The notes beneath the pieces were generated by a model, which made no database searches, was not told where the DNA came from, and saw only the letters and a program-made list of their open reading frames with translations. 64,000 bases of DNA from assembly GCF_020880415.1 (NCBI RefSeq), contig NZ_JAJIUJ010000105.1, positions 1 to 64,000 of the forward strand, read 5' to 3'. Origin of the DNA: Xanthomonas euvesicatoria pv. euvesicatoria. Lineage in GTDB: Bacteria > Pseudomonadota > Gammaproteobacteria > Xanthomonadales > Xanthomonadaceae. Shown here piece after piece: positions 51,378-62,246 of this stretch (position 1 is its first letter; each line of letters begins with the position of its first letter). The position numbers and the translations under genes were made by a program.

Positions 51378-52943
51378 TTATCCCGCCGGGGTCGCCATGA
51401 CCGGCGGGGCCGGCACGCGAGCGGCCGGTTCGGGCAGCGGCGGGGCAGGGCAGTAGCGCTGCAGGAAGTCCGCGTGCGCAGGCAACCGCACCAGCGCGGC
51501 CTCCACCCGGGCGCGGATGGTCTCCAGAAAGCGGCCCAGCTCCGCATCGCCCATCAGGTCGGCCACCGGGTGGTGCTGCTGCGGCACCACGCCCTGGCCC
51601 AGCATCACCTGCACCCACGAGTTCTCGGCGAACAGCTCGTTGGCCTGATGGAAGACCCGCCCGCTCTGGCGGAACAACTCCACCCGGTGGCGCAGCGAAT
51701 CGGGGATGTCCATGGCCGCGCAGTCGCGCCAGAACGGCGTGTCGCGGCGATCGGTGGCGTGGTAGTGCAGGATCACGAAATCCCGGATGTGGGTGATCTC
51801 CTGGGCCGCCTGACGGTTGTACTCGGCGATGTCGGCAACGTTGATGACCTGCGGAAAGGTCTGCAGCAGGCGGATGATGCCGCGCTGGATCAGATGGATG
51901 TTGGTCGATTCCAGCGGCTCCAGGAATCCGCTTGCCAGGCCCAGCGCCACGCAGTTCTTCTCCCACACGCGGTGGCGCTGGTTGGGCGTGAAGCGCAGCG
52001 GCCGCGGTTCGGTCAGCGCGCGCCCGGTGAGGTTGCGTTCCAGCACCGCGCGGGCGCCATCCTGGTCCATGTAGCGGCTGGAATACACGATGCCGTTCCC
52101 CACCCGGTGCTGCAGCGGAATGCGCCACATCCAGCCGGCCTGGTCGGCGCGCGAACGGGTGTAGGTCACCGGCGGACCCACCGATTCGGTCTGCACCGCC
52201 AGCGCGCTGTCGGCGAACAACCAGCGCGACCAATCGTCGCTGCCCACGCCCAGCGTCTTGCCGATCAGCAGGCCGGCAAAGCCGGTGCAATCCAGGAACA
52301 GGTCGCCTTCCACCCGCGTGCCGTCCTGCAGCGTCAGTGCGGTGAGAAAGCCGCTTTGCGCATCGGTCTCCACCTGGCCGATGCGGCCTTCGATGCGGGT
52401 GACGCCGAAGCCTTCGCTGAAGCGGCGCAGGAAGCGCGCGTACAGCCCGGCATCCAGATGGTAGGCGTAATTCATGCCGCCATTGGGCAGGTGCGCGAAG
52501 CGGCCTTCCTGCGCCGCACGCAGTTCCAGGCAGTAGTCGCCGAAGTCGCGCGCCACTCCGCGCTGGCGCCCCTTCAACCAGAAATGCTGGAACCCGGCGC
52601 TCCAGTGGTCGGTTCCGGCATGTCCGAAGGAATGGATGTAATGCTGGTCCACATCGCGCCAGTGTTCGAAGGCGATGCCGAGCTTGATGGTGGCCTGGGT
52701 GGCGGCCATGAAGGCGGCTTCGTCGATTTCCAGCAAGCGGTGGAAGGTGACCAGGCTGGGGATGGTGGCTTCGCCCACCCCCACCGTGCCGATCTCGTCG
52801 GACTCCACCAGGGTGATCTGCAGGTGCCGGCCCAGCAATTTCGACAGCGCTGCAGCCGCCATCCAGCCGGCCGTGCCGCCACCGGCGATGACGACGCGGC
52901 GTACCGGGCGCTGTTGCGGGTCCGAAGGCGTGGTGTCGGGCAT
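51378..52943 (-). CDS. Tryptophan halogenase family flavoprotein of the TonB-receptor locus
   Basis: ATG 52943 has GAGGA seven bases upstream. The 521-residue protein has FAD motif GGGTAGWM (21-28), GVGEATIP (55-62), catalytic-type Lys87, WMWRIP (271-276, the WxWxIP halogenase motif) and EPLEST with Glu345, corresponding to the PrnA catalytic glutamate. All residues needed for HOCl-type halogenation are present. In Xanthomonas and Caulobacter such genes sit next to TonB-dependent receptors, SapC and cupin genes in carbohydrate uptake loci; the substrate is unknown. Confidence 0.85.
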   Translation of the reverse strand: MPDTTPSDPQQRPVRRVVIAGGGTAGWMAAAALSKLLGRHLQITLVESDEIGTVGVGEATIPSLVTFHRLLEIDEAAFMAATQATIKLGIAFEHWRDVDQHYIHSFGHAGTDHWSAGFQHFWLKGRQRGVARDFGDYCLELRAAQEGRFAHLPNGGMNYAYHLDAGLYARFLRRFSEGFGVTRIEGRIGQVETDAQSGFLTALTLQDGTRVEGDLFLDCTGFAGLLIGKTLGVGSDDWSRWLFADSALAVQTESVGPPVTYTRSRADQAGWMWRIPLQHRVGNGIVYSSRYMDQDGARAVLERNLTGRALTEPRPLRFTPNQRHRVWEKNCVALGLASGFLEPLESTNIHLIQRGIIRLLQTFPQVINVADIAEYNRQAAQEITHIRDFVILHYHATDRRDTPFWRDCAAMDIPDSLRHRVELFRQSGRVFHQANELFAENSWVQVMLGQGVVPQQHHPVADLMGDAELGRFLETIRARVEAALVRLPAHADFLQRYCPAPPLPEPAARVPAPPVMATPAG

Positions 52944-52953
52944 GGTCAAATCC

Positions 52954-53967
52954 TCAGCGATTCAAGCGTTGCAGCAGCCGCGCACGCAGGCTGCGCGCGC
53001 TGGCGTCGTCCATCGGAGCCAGCACGCCGCGTGCGGCATCAGGCAGATGCGCGGCGGTGCTGTCGTCGGACTCGAAGACATAGTGGCGGAACACTTCCTG
53101 CCAGGTGGCGCGTTGTTCGGCCGGCAGGTCGCGGATGGTCAGCAGCGCCAGCATCAGCGCGTTCATCGGCGAATCCATGTAGGCCGGGCTCTGCCGCCAC
53201 CAGAAATTCACCAACACGTTGAAGCTCTCCAGTGCCTCGACGTGGTGCCACCACATGCTGGGAATGAACAGCGCATCGCCCGGCGCCAGCTCGGCGACCA
53301 GGGCGTGGTCCAGCGCCTGCGCATAGCGTGGAAAACGCTGCAGGTCCGGTGCGGCGATATCCACCAGGCTGACCGGCTGCCCGGCCGGGGTGAGATCCAG
53401 CGGGCCGATGTAGAGATTGGCCAGCTGATCGGGCGGGAACAGCGTAAAACGGCGGCGCCCGGCAACCACGCAGGCCAGGTTGTCGGGCAGATCCTGATGG
53501 GCGGCGATCCGGGTGCGGTTGCCGATCCAGATGCTGGCCAGCGGCTCGCCCTGTGGCAGCGCGATCGGGTTGTGCGCGCGCAAGCCGGGCAGGTAGGTGT
53601 CCAGCGTGGTGGAGCCGACATAGATCGCCGGCGGCTGCGCGTTATCCAGGTCGCTCAGCAAGGTGTCCAGCACCACGCCCAACGGCACGCGTTCGGGGCG
53701 GAAATTGAAGCCGCTCATGTCCGCGTTGTAGAAAAAGCGCCCACCGATCTCCGGTGGCCCAACCTGCGCCACCACCGCCTCGCCGCGGTCGAAACCACGC
53801 AGGTAGGCGGCAGCAGACTGCGCAGAACTGGCACCGGCGCGGGCCAGCGGCCAGTCGCGCACCAGCCCGCGCAGCACCAGCGGGCTGGTGGAGCGAAGGA
53901 TGGCCGGGTCCAGCTGTTGCCGGTCCAGGCCGTGACGCTCTTGGATGGGCCGTGGCTCAGCCGGCAT
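52954..53967 (-). CDS. Cupin-like (JmjC-type) domain protein
   Basis: The 337-residue protein has a cupin/JmjC core with IAAHQDLPDNLACVVAGRRRF, giving His and Asp iron ligands, and MWWHHVEAL near 245 for the third ligand. These resemble 2-oxoglutarate/Fe(II)-dependent hydroxylases. It overlaps the SapC gene start region by eleven bases and precedes the halogenase. Its substrate may be an amino-acid side chain in a partner protein or the imported compound. Confidence 0.8.
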   Translation of the reverse strand: MPAEPRPIQERHGLDRQQLDPAILRSTSPLVLRGLVRDWPLARAGASSAQSAAAYLRGFDRGEAVVAQVGPPEIGGRFFYNADMSGFNFRPERVPLGVVLDTLLSDLDNAQPPAIYVGSTTLDTYLPGLRAHNPIALPQGEPLASIWIGNRTRIAAHQDLPDNLACVVAGRRRFTLFPPDQLANLYIGPLDLTPAGQPVSLVDIAAPDLQRFPRYAQALDHALVAELAPGDALFIPSMWWHHVEALESFNVLVNFWWRQSPAYMDSPMNALMLALLTIRDLPAEQRATWQEVFRHYVFESDDSTAAHLPDAARGVLAPMDDASARSLRARLLQRLNR

Positions 53968-54658
53968 GACGGCGGTTCATGCGTTCGAGCAGATGGCGCA
54001 ATTGCGCAATCGAGGCCACCGCCATGTACAGCGGTTCCAGATCGCCATGCCGGTGCAGTTCGAGCAGCGCCGCCTCATCGAGTGCGCGCAGGCGTTCTTC
54101 GTGCACGACATAGAGCCCGGCCAGGCGGCATTCCAGGCCGTTGTTCAAGGTGGCTTCGAACACGAAGGGTTCGAGCAGGTCGTAACGCAGCGCACGTTCG
54201 ACAAATGCCGTGCTGGCCGCCAGGCCATCGTGCAGCGTGCGCAGCACCTGGCTGATGTGGTCGAGAAATTCGGTGGTGCCGCCGTGTTCGCGAAACAGCA
54301 ACTGGCCCTCGGTGGTGCTGACGCGTGGGCTGTCCAGGTCCACATGCACCATCGGCCCATCGGGCTGTTCGCCGATCAGGAACGGCTGGCGTTGAATCGC
54401 CAACGGAACATAGGGCGCATCCCAACGCGCGCCATCCAGGAACAGGTTCTCGCCCAGGCGTAATCCCAGCAATGCCAGCGGCTGGAAACTGCGCTCGCCG
54501 CTGCGATGGAACACGATGGGGTATTGCGCCTGCAACTGGCGAAATTCCTGCGGAAAGGTCGCAGCCGACATCACGTCATCGCCATAGGCGGCGCCGTGCG
54601 CGGTGATCACCCGCAGATCGCGGTGATCGAGATTGTTCAACAACACGGCATTGGTCAT
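53957..54658 (-). CDS. SapC family protein
   Basis: ATG 54658 (MTNAVLLNNLDHRDLRV) fits the family start; the open frame continues 36 bases upstream. The 233-residue protein has the SapC pattern: SAATFPQEFRQLQAQYPIVF, FQPLALLGLRLGENLFLD and QRQPFLIG. SapC-type proteins are common next to TonB-dependent receptors in Xanthomonads, with no proven activity. The next genes, cupin and halogenase, overlap or follow closely. Confidence 0.85.
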   Translation of the reverse strand: MTNAVLLNNLDHRDLRVITAHGAAYGDDVMSAATFPQEFRQLQAQYPIVFHRSGERSFQPLALLGLRLGENLFLDGARWDAPYVPLAIQRQPFLIGEQPDGPMVHVDLDSPRVSTTEGQLLFREHGGTTEFLDHISQVLRTLHDGLAASTAFVERALRYDLLEPFVFEATLNNGLECRLAGLYVVHEERLRALDEAALLELHRHGDLEPLYMAVASIAQLRHLLERMNRRHAG

Positions 54659-54766
54659 GGGGATTGGCACTGCACGCGGGGGCGCGTGGCCCATGCTTCA
54701 ACGAATCGCCATTGCACGGCAAGCCCCGGATGCCTTTACGTCCCCGGGCGGGTGCAACGGCCGTGT

Positions 54767-54799
54767 ACGTTTCCCGGCAGCCAGGCTGCCGGGAAACGT
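54767..54799 (-). terminator. Strong hairpin between receptor and sapC
   Basis: ACGTTTCCCGGCAGCC and its exact complement, a 16-base stem with a one-base loop. It follows the receptor gene on the minus strand and probably limits read-through into sapC. Confidence 0.75.
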
Positions 54800-54813
54800 G
54801 TGGGTTGCTGTAG

Positions 54814-54835
54814 CGATGCAGTCAGTCCTGCATCG
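54814..54835 (-). terminator. Second hairpin after the receptor gene
   Basis: CGATGCAG-N6-CTGCATCG, a perfect eight-base stem immediately after the receptor stop. With the stem at 54767-54799 it forms a tandem terminator. Confidence 0.6.
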
Positions 54836-54846
54836 CCCAAGCGGCA

Positions 54847-57800
54847 TCACCAGAACTTGTAGCGCAGGCCCAGCATGTAGCGCGGGCCGGTCTGGGTGGC
54901 ATAGATGATCTCGTTCTTCTGCCGGCCGTGCTGGCGCTGTATTTCGTTGGTGAGGTTGATCGCCTCCAGGCTCAGCGACAGGTTCTCGGTCCACTGGTAG
55001 CCGATGCTCAGATCCAGCTGGCCATAGGCTTCGGTGTAGACCGGGTTGGGCAGGCCACTGCCGTCAAAACGCGCGGCCAGGAACTCGTCGCGCCAGTTGT
55101 AGGCCGCACGGACCTGCCATTGTCCCTTGTCGTAGAAACCGACCAGGTTGGCCGAATCGCTCAAGCCTTCCAGCGCGAACTGCTCGCCGATCACGTAGTT
55201 GTTGTAGGTCAACCCGGAGTCGACCTTGGTGTAGTTGGCCGACACGCCGAAGCCGCTCTGGCCGAACATGTGCTGCACGTTGAATTCCCAACCATCCAGC
55301 GAGGCCGAGCGCTGGTTGGCCGGCGCGGTGATGGAGAAGTTGGCGACCGGGTCGCCCGGCTGACCGCTGATCGTACCGGTGGCATTGCCATTGGTGTCGT
55401 CGGTTCCGCGGACCACGCCCGGCTGGCCGGCGAAGTTGCGGAAGATGTAGTTGCGGATGCAGGTCAGGTCGGCAGTGGCGCAGCCATTGGCCAGCGCCTG
55501 GTTCCAGTAGGCGCCGCCCACCGGCGTGTGCAGGCCGAGCGAGGTGTCGTTGCGGGTGGTGACGCCGACATAGTTGTCGATGTTCTTGCGGAAGAACCCC
55601 ACCGAGGCGTAGCTCGCTTCGCCGTAATACCACTCCAGCGACAGGTCGATGTTGTGCGACAGCAATGGCTTCAGGCCCGGATTGCCTTCCTGGCCCGAGC
55701 CGCCTTCGATGCGGCCGATCTGGTTGAGCGTCTGCCCGCCCTGGATGTCGCCCCAGCCGGGCCGGCCGATGGTTTCGCCGTAGCTGCCGCGCAGCACCAG
55801 GTCTTCGCGCAGCTTGAAGCTCAGGTCCAGACTGGGCAGCCAGTATTCGTACTTGCCGCTGCCGCCGGAAAACGCCGAGTCGGCCAGCCGGATCGGCAGC
55901 TCGTTGTTGGCGACCCAGTCGATGCCCACGGCCACCGGCACCAGCGCCCGCGCTTCCACTTTGGTTTCTTCGTAACGCACACCGGCCGCCAGGCTGATCG
56001 GCACGCGCAGATCGTCCCAGCTATTGCCCCACTGCAGGTAGGCGTTCTTGGATTTTTCGGTGACGCGGCGGTCGGTGGTGAACACCGGCGAGATGCGGTA
56101 CAGCGACTCGTCGCCAGCGGCTTGCGCAGCGGCCTGGCGCGCGCGCTCGAAATCGAACAGGAACAGCTGGTTGAACTGCGCCGGATTGCCGCTGCCGTCG
56201 ATCGCATCGAAGTACTGCGCGAACGAGCTGGGAATCCACAGGTCGTCCGGATAATCGGCCGCAGTGCCGTTGCCGCCCCAGGTGTCGCGCTGCACGTTGG
56301 AAAACGCCGAGCGGTTCTTGACCTCGGTGCTGCCGATGCCGAACTTCAACTGCGAATAGTTTTCGAAGGTGAAATCGCCGTTGACCTGCGCCTGATCGAT
56401 TTCCGACTTCATGTAGCTGTTGCGGAACGCCGAGCCGGTGACCAGCGTGCGCGACGGGTCCAGGCCGTTCAGCCCGAAGCCCAGCTGCTGCTGCAGCACC
56501 GGGAAATCCTTGCTGAAATCCACCACCGAGGTGCCGCGGTAGAAGCCGGACACGCCCAGCGAGTTGCTCGACCCGTACGGGCTGTCCGCGCCGGCTTCGG
56601 CGGTGGAGCGGTGGATGTCGAAGTTGAGCTTGAACTGGTCGTTCACCGCCCAATCCACGTTGAAACCCAGCGACTTGTTCTGGTTGCGCGTGGCCGCATT
56701 GGACCCGGCGGTGGCCAGATCGCTGGTGGGCGGATTGACGATTTCCGAATAGGTGATCGGACCGGCGACCGGTCCTTTGGTCCAGGAGCTGGCGGACGGC
56801 CCGTAGTTGAACCACACCGACATCTCGTTGCGCTGCTGCTGGATCTTGTTTTCCGAGTACGTGTAATCCAGCGTGGTGGTGATGTTGTCCAGCGGCTTGT
56901 ACTGCAGCACCAGCTGGCCGTTGGTGCGCTGGCGTTCGACGCCGACCACGCGGTAGTTGAGGTTCTGCGGCACCGAATAGATATCGTTCGGACCGGGGCG
57001 GTTGACGATGTTTTCCGAACCCGGTGCGCCCGGCTGCGGAATGGTGCCGTAGGCGGTGGAATCGCCGCGGAATGCGCGCCAGCCATTGGGGACGCCGACC
57101 TGGCTGTAGCCGAAGTCGCGTTCCTGGTAGCTGCCGCTCAGCGACACGCCGAAGCGTCCGTCGGCCGAGGTGTTGCTGAAGATGCCGGAGATTTCCGGCG
57201 TCAGCGAATCGCCCTGCAAGCGGCCGGGCAGGTTCTCGTTGGACGAGTCGTGCACACCCTTGAGGCCCACGTTGGCATGCATGCCGGGATTATCCAGCGG
57301 CCGGGCAGTCTTGATGTTGATGGTCGCGCCGATACCGCCGGTGGGCGTGCTGGCACGGCTGGTCTTGAACACCTCGATACCGGAGATCGACTCGGACGCC
57401 AGGTTGGCGAAGTCGAACGCACGCGAGTTGGAGGCATTGGATTCTTCGATGCTGGCGCCCGGCATCTGGCGGCCGTTCAACAGCACCAGGTTGAAGTCCG
57501 GGCCGACGCCGCGCACGGTGACGCGCGAGCCTTCGCCCAGCGAGCGGTCGATCGACACACCGCTGATGCGCTGCAACGACTCGGCCAGGTTGGTATCGGG
57601 GAATTTGCCGATGTCCTCGGCCACGATGCCGTCGACGATGCCTTGCGCATCGCGCTTGACGTTCATCGACGAGGTAAGGCTGCCGCGAATACCGCTGACC
57701 TGGACGGTATCGAGGGTGGCGGGGTCAGCCTGACTGGAACCCGGGACAGTGGATGCCGATTGCGGCGCCGGCGCGGTCTGCGCGGCCAGCGGAGTCGACA

Positions 57801-57861
57801 AGGCGAACAGCAGGGCAGACGTCAAGCGCCGCGTGCGCGGCAGGGTGCGAGTCTCTCTCAC
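54847..57861 (-). CDS. TonB-dependent outer-membrane receptor
   Basis: GTG 57861 has GGAAG eight bases upstream; the longer frame reads through promoter sequence. The 1,004-residue receptor has a signal peptide (to about 28), TonB box DTVQVSG (51-57), a plug with LAESLQRISGVSIDR, GVGPDFNLVLLNGRQMPG and a TonB-dependent barrel ending in RYKFW, an outer-membrane aromatic C-terminus. It resembles the large sugar-uptake receptors of Xanthomonas. It is followed by SapC, cupin and halogenase genes. Confidence 0.92.
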   Translation of the reverse strand: MRETRTLPRTRRLTSALLFALSTPLAAQTAPAPQSASTVPGSSQADPATLDTVQVSGIRGSLTSSMNVKRDAQGIVDGIVAEDIGKFPDTNLAESLQRISGVSIDRSLGEGSRVTVRGVGPDFNLVLLNGRQMPGASIEESNASNSRAFDFANLASESISGIEVFKTSRASTPTGGIGATINIKTARPLDNPGMHANVGLKGVHDSSNENLPGRLQGDSLTPEISGIFSNTSADGRFGVSLSGSYQERDFGYSQVGVPNGWRAFRGDSTAYGTIPQPGAPGSENIVNRPGPNDIYSVPQNLNYRVVGVERQRTNGQLVLQYKPLDNITTTLDYTYSENKIQQQRNEMSVWFNYGPSASSWTKGPVAGPITYSEIVNPPTSDLATAGSNAATRNQNKSLGFNVDWAVNDQFKLNFDIHRSTAEAGADSPYGSSNSLGVSGFYRGTSVVDFSKDFPVLQQQLGFGLNGLDPSRTLVTGSAFRNSYMKSEIDQAQVNGDFTFENYSQLKFGIGSTEVKNRSAFSNVQRDTWGGNGTAADYPDDLWIPSSFAQYFDAIDGSGNPAQFNQLFLFDFERARQAAAQAAGDESLYRISPVFTTDRRVTEKSKNAYLQWGNSWDDLRVPISLAAGVRYEETKVEARALVPVAVGIDWVANNELPIRLADSAFSGGSGKYEYWLPSLDLSFKLREDLVLRGSYGETIGRPGWGDIQGGQTLNQIGRIEGGSGQEGNPGLKPLLSHNIDLSLEWYYGEASYASVGFFRKNIDNYVGVTTRNDTSLGLHTPVGGAYWNQALANGCATADLTCIRNYIFRNFAGQPGVVRGTDDTNGNATGTISGQPGDPVANFSITAPANQRSASLDGWEFNVQHMFGQSGFGVSANYTKVDSGLTYNNYVIGEQFALEGLSDSANLVGFYDKGQWQVRAAYNWRDEFLAARFDGSGLPNPVYTEAYGQLDLSIGYQWTENLSLSLEAINLTNEIQRQHGRQKNEIIYATQTGPRYMLGLRYKFW

Positions 57862-58244
57862 GGTAATTGCTTCCCCAAACAGAAGATAAGGCCGGCCCCA
57901 CGGGGGCAGGCAAAGGTCGACGGAACAATCGAGCATTTGTTAGTGCGGCCTTAACAAAGTCAATTTGCACTGCAGCATCGGCCGCGACCCTGTCGCGTCA
58001 CACATCGTTCCACCGAGCCAGGTGTGTCATGCCGCCATAGGCAAACGCTTGGCCTTACCATCACGCTTGGATGGCAACCTCTCTCAAGATGCGATGGGAC
58101 TGAGGTAGCCGGCACACGCCTTGGATGCGCACCTGGCAAGCGGATTCGTCAGGTGCGAGCGCGTTGCCGGCCCGACGCCTGCACGCCAGGCAGCCGCCCT
58201 TGAGTCAGGCCTGCCGCAACGACCACCTTTGACTGGAGCGCACG
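57862..58244. other. Divergent intergenic region between receptor and GST
   Basis: Its left part contains the receptor promoter region and the palindrome listed separately. The remainder is GC-rich and shows no gene. Confidence 0.4.
57936..57963 (-). promoter_or_regulatory. Candidate receptor promoter with palindromic operator
   Basis: TTTGTTA-N9-TAACAAA (57936-57958) is a perfect seven-base inverted repeat about 75 bases upstream of the receptor start. On the minus strand TTGACT (57963-57958) and TAACAA (57942-57937) can act as -35 and -10 boxes with a short 15-base spacer. A repressor bound to the palindrome would cover the promoter. Confidence 0.5.
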
Positions 58245-58934
58245 ATGATCGATCTGTACTACTGGCCCACGCCCAACGGGCACAAAGTCACGCTGTTTCT
58301 GGAAGAGGCGGGGCTGCAGTACACCCTCAAGCCGGTCAACATCGGCAAGGGCGAGCAATTCGAACCGGCATTCCTGCAGATTTCGCCCAACAACAAGATG
58401 CCGGCCATTGTCGACCATGCACCGGCCGATGGCGGCGGTGCGCAGAGCGTGTTCGAGTCCGGCGCGATCCTGCTGTATCTGGCCGAGAAGACCGGCCGCT
58501 TCCTGCCGCGCGATGCCCGCGGCCGGATCGCTGCACTGGAATGGCTGTTCTGGCAGATGGGCGGGCTGGGCCCGATGAGCGGCCAGATGGGTCACTTCAA
58601 CGTCTACGCACCGGAAAAGATTGCTTATGCGATCGAGCGCTACAACGCCGAGGTGCGTCGCCTGCATGGCGTGCTCGACAAGCGCCTGGCCGACCACGCC
58701 TTCCTGGCGGGCAACGACTACGGCATCGCCGACATGGCCAGCTATCCGTGGATCGAAGTGTACGGCGACCTCAAGCCGGACTATTCGGCCTTCCCGCATC
58801 TGAAACGCTGGCACGACGCCATCGCCGCCCGCCCCGCCACCCAGCGCGCCTACGCGCTCAAGGAGCAGGTCAATCCCAATGCGGGCCAGCCGCTCAGCGA
58901 TGAAGAGCGCAAGCATCTGTTCGGCAAGCGTTGA
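58245..58934 (+). CDS. Glutathione S-transferase, YfcG/Nu-class type
   Basis: The 229-residue protein begins IDLYYWPTPNGHKVTLFLEE, the thioredoxin-fold start of Nu-class GSTs such as YfcG, then has SPNNKMPAIVD and ESGAILLYLAEK (glutathione site) and a helical C-terminal domain with AFLAGNDYGIADMASYPW. Such enzymes act as glutathione-dependent disulfide reductases. It appears to be a single gene. Confidence 0.9.
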   Translation: MIDLYYWPTPNGHKVTLFLEEAGLQYTLKPVNIGKGEQFEPAFLQISPNNKMPAIVDHAPADGGGAQSVFESGAILLYLAEKTGRFLPRDARGRIAALEWLFWQMGGLGPMSGQMGHFNVYAPEKIAYAIERYNAEVRRLHGVLDKRLADHAFLAGNDYGIADMASYPWIEVYGDLKPDYSAFPHLKRWHDAIAARPATQRAYALKEQVNPNAGQPLSDEERKHLFGKR

Positions 58935-61504
<2,570 letters not shown>

Positions 61505-61701
61505 GCGTGCCCAGCAGGCGCAAGCAACAGGAGCCAGCTGGGTGAGGGCGGCGCACAGCAACCGACGCGTACCTGTAGCGCGCCGCTTCTGAGCATCTCC
61601 TGCGCCCGCCGGCGGCTGTGCAGTCGTTGTCCACTGCTGTGCGTCGCTCACAATGGGCGGTACCGATCATTCGCGTTCTCAGCGTTTGCACAAGGAGTGC
61701 C

Positions 61702-62178
61702 ATGTCCCGGCCACCACCGCTTCCTCAAGCAGCACCGCAACGCCCGCGTGCTGCCGACCTCTGGAACCGGCACTGGAAGTGGGCTGTGCCTGGCATCGGT
61801 ATTGCGCTGTCTGTGCTCCTGGCGTTGCTGATCGGTGGTGTGCTCTACGTGATCACTGCAGCGTTGAAATCCAGCGACGTGTATCTCGACGCGCTGCAGA
61901 TCGCCAAGACCGACGCGCAGGTCGTGCAACGGCTGGGCATGCCAATCAACGAAGACGTCTTGATCAACGGCAGCATTCGTTAGTCCGGTCCTACCGGCGA
62001 AGCGCATTTCAGCGTCGGGCTGCACGGCCCGCGCGGTAAGGGCCGTGTGCAGGTGGATGCCATGCGCAGGCAGGGCCGCTGGACCTACCGGACATTGACC
62101 TTCGCCGGCGTCGATGGCGCCCGGATCGATGTGTTACCTGTTGCCGCCTCGCCGCCGCCGCCGCCCCGCCGGCCATGA
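61702..62178 (+). pseudogene. Coa1-domain cytochrome oxidase assembly-like gene with an internal amber codon
   Basis: ATG 61702 has AAGGAG four bases upstream. The first 93 codons encode a proline-rich start, one membrane helix (about 31-53) and KSSDVYLDALQIAKTDAQVV, the start of the Coa1/Tim21-like domain. A TAG at 61981-61983 stops it, yet the same frame stays open for 64 more codons and completes the domain: SGPTGEAHFSVGLHGPRGKG, WTYRTLTFAGVDGARIDVL, to TGA at 62178. One base change explains the break; a sequencing error or read-through is possible. Confidence 0.7.
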
Positions 62179-62246
62179 CCTAAGGCAGATTGCCGCGGCC
62201 GCTGCAGATGGGTAGGGTCGCGCTACTCAATTCGCGGATCTGCCTC

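Noticed and set aside
54928-57954. A 1,008-codon plus-strand open frame opposite the TonB-dependent receptor
   Set aside because: Antisense shadow; it has no signal peptide or domain pattern, while the receptor has signal, TonB box, plug and barrel end.
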